DNA from: JACMRP01 sp047302465
GTDB lineage: Bacteria > Bdellovibrionota > Bdellovibrionia > Bdellovibrionales > Bdellovibrionaceae
Assembly: GCF_047302465.1 (NCBI RefSeq)
Contig: NZ_CP178621.1
Span: 1,116,001-1,180,000 of the forward strand
DNA: 64,000 bases
Direction: 5' to 3'
The notes beneath the pieces were generated by a model. That model was not told where the DNA came from. It searched no databases and saw only the letters and a program-made list of their open reading frames with translations. Positions 34,007 to 41,157 of this stretch are shown here, in pieces (the first letter of the stretch is position 1; every line of letters starts with the position of its first letter). The translations under genes and the position numbers were made by a program.

Positions 34007-34753
34007 ATGTACAAATTGGTGCTTATTCGCCACGGTGAGAGTCAGTGGAACCAAGAAAACCGCTTTACGGGCTGGCAGGACGTTGATCTTTCTGAGAAAG
34101 GTCGAGCGGAAGCTCTAAAAGGCGGCAAAGCTCTCAAGGACAAGGGCTTTTTGTTTGATGTGGCTTACACCAGTGTTTTGAAGCGTGCGATTCATACTCT
34201 TGATTACGTTTTGAATCAGGTAGACCAAGTGTGGCTTCCTGTGCACAAAGAGTGGCGCTTAAATGAGAGGCACTATGGAGCTTTGCAAGGTTTGAACAAA
34301 GCAGAGACCGCGGCTCGTCATGGCGAAGAACAAGTTAAAATCTGGCGTCGCAGTTATGACACTCCACCTCCAGCGATGGAGGTCAACGATCCTCGTCAAC
34401 CGAGCAAGGACCCACGTTATAAAGGTGTCAATCCGAAGGATTTGCCAAACGGTGAGTCTTTGAAAGACACCGTTGCTCGATTCTTGCCACTTTGGAAAGA
34501 AACCATCGCGCCCGAGATCAAAGCTGGCAAAAAGGTTTTGATCGTAGCCCACGGAAATTCCATCCGTGCTTTGATGCAACACTTAGAAAACATGACTCCT
34601 GATGAAATTATGGGCGTGAATATGCCGACGGGAATCCCGATGGTGTACGAACTCGACAAGGACTTCAAAGTTTTGAATAAAGAATTCGTTGGCGACCCAG
34701 AAGAAGTGCGCGCGGCAATGGAAGCCGTCGCAAATCAAGGGAAGGCAAAGTAA
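34007..34753 (+). CDS. gpmA: 2,3-bisphosphoglycerate-dependent phosphoglycerate mutase
   Basis: This 248-residue enzyme interconverts 3- and 2-phosphoglycerate. ATG 34007 is chosen over an earlier in-frame start since GCAGGAG lies 6 nt before it and the protein then starts as usual with a strand and LIRHGES (His9). Other family marks are NRFTGWQDVDLSEKG, ERHYGALQGLNKAE and VAHGNSIRAL. The length fits dPGM (about 250). The stop overlaps the next gene's ATG by 1 nt, so the two are cotranscribed. Confidence 0.96.
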   Translation: MYKLVLIRHGESQWNQENRFTGWQDVDLSEKGRAEALKGGKALKDKGFLFDVAYTSVLKRAIHTLDYVLNQVDQVWLPVHKEWRLNERHYGALQGLNKAETAARHGEEQVKIWRRSYDTPPPAMEVNDPRQPSKDPRYKGVNPKDLPNGESLKDTVARFLPLWKETIAPEIKAGKKVLIVAHGNSIRALMQHLENMTPDEIMGVNMPTGIPMVYELDKDFKVLNKEFVGDPEEVRAAMEAVANQGKAK

Positions 34754-35100
34754 TGGCTTGGGTCTTCGCCTCTGAAAAGCAGAAAGCCTTATTTGGTCTG
34801 CTCGAAAAGTGCGGAGAACTTATCTATGGGGGCGGCCCAAAAGGTGCCGTCGCCAATTTGGTCGGTGAATTCACTGTCCGCAGAAATCATCACGGCGACG
34901 ACCAACTCGATGTCGGAGACGGCACCTGCCATGTGCATATCGACTGGTCCCAAGTAAAACGCGTCGAAGTCAGCGACTACCATGGCGAAGGTATGCTGAG
35001 TTTCTTCAATGAAAAGGACTGTCTTTTCAAGTTATATAGAATGTCAGGTCCATGGCCGAAAGAAGTTGAGGCTTTTGCCGCAGTTTCTTTGCTGGATTAG
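34753..35100 (+). CDS. Small conserved-looking protein of unknown function
   Basis: This 115-residue soluble protein overlaps gpmA by 1 nt (TAATG). No signal or membrane segment is seen. It has a Gly-rich YGGGPKGAV loop, HHGDDQLDVGDGTCHVHIDW and a beta-rich C-terminal half; the order of strands could suit a HutX/ChuX-like or SCP2-like fold, but I would not assign it. The His-rich segment (RRNHHGDD and CHVHIDW) might bind a metal. Confidence 0.7.
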   Translation: MAWVFASEKQKALFGLLEKCGELIYGGGPKGAVANLVGEFTVRRNHHGDDQLDVGDGTCHVHIDWSQVKRVEVSDYHGEGMLSFFNEKDCLFKLYRMSGPWPKEVEAFAAVSLLD

Positions 35101-35262
35101 ACATTTTGTTCCGTTCTAGCGTCGCGGGAGCACGCGATTGGTGACCTCTGGGTAACCGGCATTTTTTTCTAACGCCATCAGATGACTCTTTTTTCACTTT
35201 ATATACGTAGGTCCTCCCTATATACCCTCACTTTGTTTAGAAATCTTAAAAGGGAGGGTTTC

Positions 35263-36660
35263 TTGGATCGTCGTAGGTTTTTAAAAAGCACTACACTTGT
35301 CACTTCAATGTACTTTCTGTCGGGTCTTGTGCACCTTGGAACTAAAGGTGGCAAAGCCTTTGCGGTTACCAAAGAGGGCGTGAAGCTTCCACTCGAGCTT
35401 TGGACTGCCGAGATGATTCAAGCTTGGAAAGCTCTACCGAATCGTTTCCCAACTTCACTTTGGAAAACCTATCCTGAAGATTTGCGCGATCAGAACTCAG
35501 CAAGTCTTAGAAGTTTCGCGTGGGATTTCCGAAAAGCCGCTTTGGCAGTACCGAACTCGGGCCCCGAGCGCACCGCTCAATTGAAAGCTCTTGCTGCGAA
35601 AACTAAAGAGCAAATCGAGAAGCACATCGCCATCGACAGACAAAGTCCTGTTATTGCCCAAAGCACAGCACTTTTCATGAACCAAGCGGTCAGTTTTGAC
35701 GCTGGGATTTCCGGTGCGGACGTATATCAAGCTCTCAGAAACGTCGTCACAGCTCTTTTCTTGCAAGACAGTCAAGGCGTGAAGGTCGGTCTTACAGACA
35801 GTATCACGGCTTACAGTCTTCTTTATCCGTACACCGACAACTACATTGATCAAGTTCTTAAAAAGACTTCTGATAAAATCAGCTTCGCAGAAAGATTCAG
35901 ACTTCGTCTTGAAGGCAAGAATCCTCACGCCATCAATCAGCACGAAGAAAAAATCTTTGCCCTTGTCGAACTAGTAGAGCGCGAATATCCACGCGCGAAC
36001 TATCCAGAAGTTTACAAAGCATTGCTTTTGATTCATGACCGTCAGGTTCAGAGCTTGTCTCGTCAGTCACAAAAAGACATTTCGAAATGGAGTGTTTCAG
36101 AGATTTTGGATCTTTCAATTCAAAAGGGTGGTGCTTCTGTTTTAGCGGATGCGTTCTTGGTAAACCCAGCAGCGAGCGAGAAAAACCTCAAGTTTGCTTA
36201 CCAGCTTGGTTTTGTCTTGCAATTGATTGATGATTTGCAAGATGCCGCTCAAGACTTCGTGAACGGCGATGTAACTTTGTTCACGCACGCGATCTACCAC
36301 CGCGAGTCTTTTGAGCCATTGGTTCTGAAGCTTATGCAAGCAGTGGAAGAGCTTAAAATCGAAAACCAGCTTTTCGCGGAATGCTGCTACTATTTGATTG
36401 CAGAAGGTTTAATGAATCTTCGTCAGTTGCCGGCTTACTACCCAGGTATGGGTTCTCGCGAATTCGAAGAAAGAGCAAAATACTTGGATCAGGCGATGCC
36501 ATTCGTGTTGAAAGCGTCTTTCACAAAAGAGCTATCAACAAGATTCAAGGTTCATGTGCTTCGTTCAGCAGACGAGCGTATTGAAAAGCTCTTTGCAGAG
36601 CAATTCGATAAAGACCCAAGAACTTTCGCGGCACAATTGCAGGAAGTTTTGAGCCTTTAA
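35263..36660 (+). CDS. Tat-exported protein with class 1 isoprenoid synthase-like motif
   Basis: The frame is open from 35182, but a TTG at 35263 has AGGGAGG 5 nt before it and starts the protein at DRRRFLKS, a Tat signal (RRxFLK) followed by a hydrophobic helix. The result is 465 residues. The mature part is all-helical, with YPYTDNYID in the first half and QLIDDLQD later (Asp323, Asp324, Asp327), resembling the two aspartate motifs of class 1 isoprenoid synthases. Tat export would place such an enzyme, or a derived binding protein, in the periplasm, which is unusual. Alternatives are that the N-terminus is only a membrane anchor or that the fold is a non-catalytic relative. No obvious operon partner. 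Confidence 0.65.
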   Translation: MDRRRFLKSTTLVTSMYFLSGLVHLGTKGGKAFAVTKEGVKLPLELWTAEMIQAWKALPNRFPTSLWKTYPEDLRDQNSASLRSFAWDFRKAALAVPNSGPERTAQLKALAAKTKEQIEKHIAIDRQSPVIAQSTALFMNQAVSFDAGISGADVYQALRNVVTALFLQDSQGVKVGLTDSITAYSLLYPYTDNYIDQVLKKTSDKISFAERFRLRLEGKNPHAINQHEEKIFALVELVEREYPRANYPEVYKALLLIHDRQVQSLSRQSQKDISKWSVSEILDLSIQKGGASVLADAFLVNPAASEKNLKFAYQLGFVLQLIDDLQDAAQDFVNGDVTLFTHAIYHRESFEPLVLKLMQAVEELKIENQLFAECCYYLIAEGLMNLRQLPAYYPGMGSREFEERAKYLDQAMPFVLKASFTKELSTRFKVHVLRSADERIEKLFAEQFDKDPRTFAAQLQEVLSL

Positions 36661-36771
36661 GAGAGTCTGAAGAGATCGCAGATTTGTTGAGACAGTAATT
36701 TGAGGCAACAGATCTGCGCCCTAGAATTGTTTCGGTTTCATCACATTCGCGTGATTGGTGTCAAAATGTCT

Positions 36772-36787
36772 TGGCATTTGTGTTGCA
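36772..36787 (+). promoter_or_regulatory. Sigma-54-type promoter candidate
   Basis: TGGCATTTGTGTTGCA has GG and GC exactly 10 nt apart, as required for the -24/-12 elements. It differs from the consensus TGGCACGNNNNTTGCW at two places. Predicted start is near 36799, about 27 nt before the ATG at 36826 and its GGGGA RBS. Confidence 0.6.
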
Positions 36788-36825
36788 AAGTGCGTTTTCG
36801 GCATCAAACCACAAAGGGGAAATCT

Positions 36826-37125
36826 ATGAAAAAAGCGATCGTTATCAGTGTCCTAATGCTGCTTGGAGCTCAAGCTAACGCAGACATATTTTTGCAAGCG
36901 GGTGAATCTATCAGCTTGGGCCGCGACACCATTTATTGCGGCGTTCAGGAAAGAGAACCCAGCTACTATTGCACCATCGAAGCTACATTTGATGGAACGT
37001 TCTCGGGTGAGGGCAAAACGCAACTAGAGGCTGAGTTCAACGCGAAACAAGCCTGCAAAAAGGGCGGCAGAAACAACGGTTTCTTCTGCGACGAGAAGAC
37101 TCTTACCTGCCAAAGAAGCGATTAG
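36826..37125 (+). CDS. Small Cys-rich exported protein
   Basis: This 99-residue protein has a Sec signal (1-19, ending ANA) and five Cys in an 80-residue mature part (IYCG, YYCT, QACK, FFCD and LTCQ). ATG 36826 was chosen since GGGG is 7-10 nt upstream and the signal follows at once. It sits alone behind a sigma-54-like promoter and before a terminator, so its expression may depend on a sigma-54 activator. The family is not recognised. Confidence 0.8.
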   Translation: MKKAIVISVLMLLGAQANADIFLQAGESISLGRDTIYCGVQEREPSYYCTIEATFDGTFSGEGKTQLEAEFNAKQACKKGGRNNGFFCDEKTLTCQRSD

Positions 37126-37157
37126 TCTTAAGAAAGCACTTAAAGCTAGTGAAACAA

Positions 37158-37189
37158 CAAAACCGCTGACTTTTTAGTCGGCGGTTTTA
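37158..37189. terminator. Terminator between convergent genes
   Basis: A stem AAAACCGCTGACT/AGTCGGCGGTTTT with one mismatched pair and a TTTT loop, with A and T runs on either side. It can serve both the Cys-rich protein gene and the convergent phosphatase gene. Confidence 0.85.
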
Positions 37190-37223
37190 TACGCATCCAT
37201 CGTTTCGACGGAAGTGCAGTAGC

Positions 37224-37760
37224 TTATTTTTTGCTATCAGTTTTTAAAATTCGCTGAGGCAGGCTCTTGAACGACGCGATTTCTCCGTTTTTAGATTCTA
37301 AGACCCAATAGCGATCAAACACTTTGCCCCACTCGGAAGGTGCTTGTGTTGCCCCAAGCCCATGCGCAATATCAGCCAGTGTTTCATGCTGCCAAGCGAT
37401 CAATACGACTTTGCCGTCAAGCTCGCTGCTTTCTGAAAGCAATTGTACAAGGTCTGAAACTTGATCGCGATTAAAAGGGGTATGAAGCTCTAAACCGTAG
37501 GCTTCAGAGATCGGCTGTAAAGTTTGAATTGAGCGAATAGAGCCCTTTTTCTTATGCGGCTTCAGAGCGATCAAATGAGTGATACCTTCGTTTTGGAAAA
37601 GCGCAGGCAAGCCGTTGGCGCGTTCCCAGCCAATGTCTGAGAGTTCGGTGCCTTCGTTACCCGTTGGTTCTTCGCCATGGCGGATAAGGATGATCTTGCT
37701 AGGCATTGCATGCCCAACTGCTGTAAATGCCAATAATGCTAAAAATAGAAGTGTTTTCAT
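37224..37760 (-). CDS. Periplasmic histidine phosphatase family protein
   Basis: This 178-residue protein starts at ATG 37760, where a Sec signal ends near GHA. A GTG 30 nt upstream keeps the frame open but would bury the signal. LIRHGEEP gives His28 of the RHG motif, and AWQHETLADIAHGLG holds the second His region. The family hydrolyses phosphomonoesters through a phosphohistidine. It is shorter than typical phosphatases (about 200). No good RBS is seen in front of either start. The substrate is unknown. Confidence 0.8.
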   Translation of the reverse strand: MKTLLFLALLAFTAVGHAMPSKIILIRHGEEPTGNEGTELSDIGWERANGLPALFQNEGITHLIALKPHKKKGSIRSIQTLQPISEAYGLELHTPFNRDQVSDLVQLLSESSELDGKVVLIAWQHETLADIAHGLGATQAPSEWGKVFDRYWVLESKNGEIASFKSLPQRILKTDSKK

Positions 37761-37877
37761 AATAGGGGGATATTGCACAATCGGGTCCACTCCAAAATGA
37801 AATTATGGATACTTCATTGTCTAGTAAATTGACAGCTTAGCCAGTTTGCGACTCTTGAGCTGTGGCCATTCTTCATA

Positions 37878-37908
37878 TTGACATAGCTTAGACCGGTTGA
37901 AGTACTAT
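37878..37908 (+). promoter_or_regulatory. Sigma-70-like promoter for the alpha/beta hydrolase gene
   Basis: TTGACA at 37878-37883 and TACTAT at 37903-37908 are 19 nt apart. The ATG of the gene lies only 5 nt beyond the -10, so the transcript could start at or next to the ATG (leaderless). The 19-nt spacing is longer than optimal. Confidence 0.4.
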
Positions 37909-37913
37909 GGCTC

Positions 37914-38735
37914 ATGATCGTATTTCTATCGATACTAAAAGTTCTCTTCGTAATTACTCTGATTTACTTTGCGGCTCTATACTTTTCCCAGGAGAGAATC
38001 ATATTTTATCCTGAGAAAATTGAGCCGGAGTATACCTTTCGTTTCAAAAATAAATTTGAAGAAAAGTGGCTTCAAGTTCAAGACAGCAAAGTGCATAGTC
38101 TCTACTTTGAAGCTCCAAACGCGCCCGGGATTATTCTTTATTTTCACGGCAATGGTGGAGCTTTAGATACGTGGGGAGAACTTGCGAGTGATTATGTGGA
38201 CCAAACAGGGTGGAGCATTTGGATCGTCGACTATCCTGGTTACGGAAAAAGCTCTGGTAAGATAACCTCCGAAGCCCAACTTCATGAAATGGCTGCCATC
38301 ATGTATGATGAAGCCAAAAAGTTCGCGCCAAATCAGAAGGTTGTCCTCTATGGCAGGTCTTTAGGTTCAGGGCTTGCAACGCGATTGGCATCTGAAAAAA
38401 CTGTGGACGGTGTGGTCCTCGAAACACCTTATTTTAACATTCGTGACCTTGCGTACTTTTATTATCCCTACGTTCCTTCTTTTATTCTTCGCTACAAATT
38501 TTCATCCAATGAGTGGGTGAAGAATATTAAAAGCCCGATTTTATTTATTCATGGAACCGACGATAGAATTATTCCTTACGCTGAGGGGAAGAAGCTTTTC
38601 GATATGACTCCGGGCCCAAAAGAGTTTTTTACGATCGAGGGCGGACAACATAACGCCCTTCCAACCTATAGTGAGTATTGGAAAACCCTCAAAAGATTTT
38701 TAGATCAATTGAGCGGTAAATCCAATACCCACTGA
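37914..38735 (+). CDS. Membrane-anchored alpha/beta hydrolase (BEM46/ABHD13 type)
   Basis: This 273-residue protein has one N-terminal hydrophobic segment (about 2-24) and then an alpha/beta hydrolase fold. It shows YFHGNGGALDTWG (oxyanion region), GRSLGSGLA with Ser149, HGTDDRIIPYAEG with the acid and GGQHNALP with the His. The topology and order match BEM46-like serine hydrolases, whose physiological substrates are poorly known. No clear RBS is seen and a -10 box lies 5 nt upstream, so translation may be leaderless. It ends 9 nt from a convergent gene. Confidence 0.85.
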   Translation: MIVFLSILKVLFVITLIYFAALYFSQERIIFYPEKIEPEYTFRFKNKFEEKWLQVQDSKVHSLYFEAPNAPGIILYFHGNGGALDTWGELASDYVDQTGWSIWIVDYPGYGKSSGKITSEAQLHEMAAIMYDEAKKFAPNQKVVLYGRSLGSGLATRLASEKTVDGVVLETPYFNIRDLAYFYYPYVPSFILRYKFSSNEWVKNIKSPILFIHGTDDRIIPYAEGKKLFDMTPGPKEFFTIEGGQHNALPTYSEYWKTLKRFLDQLSGKSNTH

Positions 38736-38744
38736 CGTCGAATT

Positions 38745-39071
38745 TTACATTCTGGCTTCTTGGCCACCGAGTTCGCTGACTTTTTGGGTGCGCAGATTGT
38801 GCGTTTCAAAACTCTTTTCCTCAGGCGGACTTGTGAAACCACCCTTTACGCCTTCGCGCAAGCGAGGCATCAAGATATTGTCGCGGAACTGCAGCCAGCT
38901 ATCTTTGGAATCATGAACAGCGATCACAGTCCAACCGCCTTCAGAGGGCCCTGCCGCGTGAAAGACTTGTCCTTTTGGCAGAGAGCTTGGATCTGGATGA
39001 ACTGCCGCGAGGGTTGCATCGTATTGTTCTTGGGTGCCCTTAGGGAAAAAGTGGACGATACCATAAGCCAT
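38745..39071 (-). CDS. Small soluble protein of unknown function
   Basis: This 108-residue protein starts at ATG 39071, with AGGAGT 8 nt upstream; a longer frame to 39125 lacks an RBS. The sequence AYGIVHFFPKGT followed by VHPDPSSLPKGQVFHAAG and WTVIAVHDSKDSWLQF looks like a dimeric alpha/beta-barrel (ABM/EthD-like) fold, often seen in small monooxygenase-like or binding proteins. No signal or membrane segment. The catalytic role is not established. Confidence 0.75.
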   Translation of the reverse strand: MAYGIVHFFPKGTQEQYDATLAAVHPDPSSLPKGQVFHAAGPSEGGWTVIAVHDSKDSWLQFRDNILMPRLREGVKGGFTSPPEEKSFETHNLRTQKVSELGGQEARM

Positions 39072-39408
39072 AAATACTCCTTTTTGTCCCAAGACTAGGG
39101 CTGATGTGTGGCCCGCGACAATCACTCCGATAAAAGCTTAGCAAGATACATTGCGGGACGTGGCGCCGTTCAGGGTCCACTGTTTATCGGCAAAATCAGG
39201 TGAATTGGCTGCAGTCTCTTACAGAGATATGAGGGGCGTCTCATTTCAAGAATGCATTTGTCGACAGGGTCGACAGGTGTTCAGAGGATCTACGTCCATT
39301 TTTGCTTGTCTTAGAGTTCATTTTCGACGTGAAAATAGCGCAGTTTTGACCACGGTCTAAGGGGAATTGGCTGGTATATTTAATGGGTGTCCAAAAGGGG
39401 AGGCGCGT
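39072..39408. other. Divergent intergenic region, 337 bp
   Basis: Separates the alpha/beta-barrel protein gene (left) from the TonB-like gene (right). It holds a perfect 9-bp tandem repeat GTCGACAGG at 39260-39268 and 39269-39277. The RBS AGGGGAGG of the rightward gene is at 39396-39402. I see no good -35/-10 pair and no coding frame that I would support. Confidence 0.4.
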
Positions 39409-39972
39409 ATGAAACAGATCATGCTTATTTTGATGTTTTTGTTAGCAATGGTCCACGCTCAAGCTCAGTCCATTGAAAACGATCCATATTCCGAAGACCA
39501 AATCGACATGGATTTCCAGCAAGAGCAAGGGGCTACTCTTGAAAAAGAGCAAACAGCTGATACTCGTATGAAGATTGAGCTTAATCAATCGACTCCGACT
39601 GCCTTAGGAATGAGCGCCGAAGAGAAGCTTGCGTTGGACAACCAACGTCGTCAAAAGGCGATCCTGACCGAACTGTCTGGGAGCAGCGACCTTGTTAGAA
39701 ACTGCATTACTCGCAACAATAAGTCCTTCCGTGGCACGCATATCACTTTAATGTGGGTCATCTCGCCGATGGGTAGAACTCAAAAAGCCAGCATCAAATC
39801 TACGGACATCGGTGACCTTGCCATCCGTGACTGCATCAAGCGCATTGCCGCTCGCTTCGATTTTAGCGATGCTGCTCATGGAAATCTGAAAAAATCTGTT
39901 GTCGAGTACACTTATAGATTCAACGGCAAATCTTCGAAAGCGGAAGCACACAATTCACAACCTGCTTCTTAA
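39409..39972 (+). CDS. Exported AgmX/PglI C-terminal (TonB-like) protein
   Basis: This 187-residue protein starts at ATG 39409 (AGGGGAGG about 7 nt upstream), 42 nt inside a longer frame. It has a Sec signal ending AQA, an acidic Gln-rich linker (about 22-80) and a C-terminal domain resembling the AgmX/PglI TonB-like fold: VRNCITRNNKSFRGTHI, a VISPMGRTQ strand and IRDCIKRIAARFDFSD. The two Cys sit where they do in the 13735 protein. As there, ExbB/ExbD or TonB-partner genes are absent. It may act with surface or motility machinery; this is a guess. Confidence 0.75.
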   Translation: MKQIMLILMFLLAMVHAQAQSIENDPYSEDQIDMDFQQEQGATLEKEQTADTRMKIELNQSTPTALGMSAEEKLALDNQRRQKAILTELSGSSDLVRNCITRNNKSFRGTHITLMWVISPMGRTQKASIKSTDIGDLAIRDCIKRIAARFDFSDAAHGNLKKSVVEYTYRFNGKSSKAEAHNSQPAS

Positions 39973-39985
39973 TATTTCTGAAACC

Positions 39986-40026
39986 CACCGAAAGATTTTG
40001 CTCATTAAGTAGCAAGTCTTTCGGTG
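39986..40026. terminator. Stem-loop after the TonB-like gene
   Basis: CACCGAAAGA pairs with TCTTTCGGTG and is extended by TTGCT/AGCAA inside, with a CATTAAGT loop. It follows the stop by 13 nt. The lack of a T-run makes it a weak intrinsic terminator candidate. Confidence 0.55.
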
Positions 40027-40207
40027 TCGGGTCCTCAAGCTCTTCTCAAAAACTTGCATAAGAAACGTGCTCATGGAAATTTTCAGAGAGCATCGCGATC
40101 GTTTTTATAAACATTGTTATATTTGATAATAAAGTTCAGTTAAGAAATCGTTTTCAATCCGCAACACTTTTTGTAGTCATGCACGCTCGATAACAAGGAA
40201 ACTTTAC

Positions 40208-40384
40208 ATGAACCAGAGCGGCTCTCGCTTTGTTTTTTTTCACTGGTTTCCGAGAGAAGACGCAGGCATACTGTTTTTGTTATCTCCTTGGTATTTTGTT
40301 TCATATTACGGCCCTGTCAGCGGAGCGGAAGTTCAAGCGGAAGTTGGATACGGTTTCAGTGGTAGGCGGAAGTTGAAGTTGTAA
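40208..40384 (+). CDS. Possible 58-residue small protein
   Basis: A frame of 58 codons with AGGAAA about 7 nt before ATG lies in the 647-bp gap between the TonB-like gene and the small heat-shock gene. It encodes an aromatic start (RFVFFHWF), a hydrophobic stretch (ILFLLSPWYFVSYYG) and a basic end. The 3' half contains three copies of GCGGAAGTT, so codons there may reflect a DNA repeat. It could be spurious. Outside it and the hairpin and palindromes noted, the gap holds nothing else I can support. Confidence 0.3.
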   Translation: MNQSGSRFVFFHWFPREDAGILFLLSPWYFVSYYGPVSGAEVQAEVGYGFSGRRKLKL

Positions 40385-40535
40385 GTTGTTTTGTCGGGGC
40401 CGTGTTTTTTTCTCTCTCAAATACTCAATCAATAAACCTAAAATTTTGTACTCTTGTTAAACCATTTCGTGGAATCTTCCAACGAACATGCGATTTGCTA
40501 CGACATGTTTTTTCGAAAATAACTCTGTAAGAAAT

Positions 40536-40606
40536 CCGGTCTCTCTACCGACTTTAACTGATTCAGAAATGAGTGTAGTGCTAAGAATGTAGGGAGACCG
40601 GTCTCT
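40536..40606 (+). promoter_or_regulatory. Palindromes in the small heat-shock gene leader
   Basis: GAGACCGGTCTC at 40595-40606 is a perfect palindrome 13 nt before the ATG and adjacent to the RBS. An upstream half-site CCGGTCTCTCTAC (40536-40548) pairs with GTAGGGAGACCGG (40589-40601) with one mismatch. The layout suits a repressor site or a structured, heat-sensitive leader. Confidence 0.5.
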
Positions 40607-40619
40607 ATGAGAGGAAGCC

Positions 40620-41120
40620 ATGCGCGGTCAATCTGAAAGATCTGACTTTCTTTCAAGGTTTGAGAACTTCTTCAATGACTTTGAAAGAGATTACTTCAGC
40701 AAAGAAAGATCTTCAGTTGAAAAAACGCTAGATACCCCGCTGGAATACTCGCCGGAAGTGGATATAGAGGAATCTGAAAATGTATTTATGATATCCGTGG
40801 ATTTGCCCGGATTAAAAAAGGACGAAATAAGAGTCGACGTAAATAAAAGTAAACTCCGCATATATGGAGAACGACGTCGCGAAACAAAAGAGGAAGAAAA
40901 TACGTATTTCGAAAGAGTACACGGAAGATTTGTAAGGAACTTTACACTTCCACAATCGATCGATACAGAGAAGATCGAAGCGCATTTTGAAGATGGGGTA
41001 CTTAAAGTTGTACTACCCAAAAAAGAAATTGCAGCACCTTACAAGGTGAAGGTTGAGACAGGAAGTTTAAAAGGTCTATTAAACCGCTTCCTGCACCGGG
41101 GCTCCAATAGGAGCCCTTAA
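40620..41120 (+). CDS. Small heat-shock protein, Hsp20/alpha-crystallin family
   Basis: This 166-residue chaperone has an alpha-crystallin domain at about residues 42-140. The marks are PEVDIEESENVFMISVDLPGL, the KLRIYGERR strand and the conserved HFEDGVLKVVLPKKE end. It holds unfolding proteins without ATP. AGAGGAAG lies 6 nt before ATG. The C-terminal codons overlap an intrinsic terminator. A UspA-like gene follows. Expression control by heat is likely given the leader palindromes; a standard CIRCE element is not present. Confidence 0.93.
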   Translation: MRGQSERSDFLSRFENFFNDFERDYFSKERSSVEKTLDTPLEYSPEVDIEESENVFMISVDLPGLKKDEIRVDVNKSKLRIYGERRRETKEEENTYFERVHGRFVRNFTLPQSIDTEKIEAHFEDGVLKVVLPKKEIAAPYKVKVETGSLKGLLNRFLHRGSNRSP

Positions 41121-41125
41121 TTTTT
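41098..41125 (+). terminator. Terminator overlapping the end of the small heat-shock gene
   Basis: GGGCTCC-AATA-GGAGCCC forms a 7-bp stem and is followed by TTAATTTTT; the stem lies within the last codons. It may attenuate rather than fully stop transcription into the UspA gene. Confidence 0.65.
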
Positions 41126-41157
41126 AAAGACCAAACCACTTACAACGGAGTACCTCA

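Noticed and set aside
40571..40585. CIRCE-like element (GAGTG and GTGCTAA) before the small heat-shock gene
   Set aside because: The two half-sites are adjacent on one side only and are not arranged as TTAGCACTC-N9-GAGTGCTAA.
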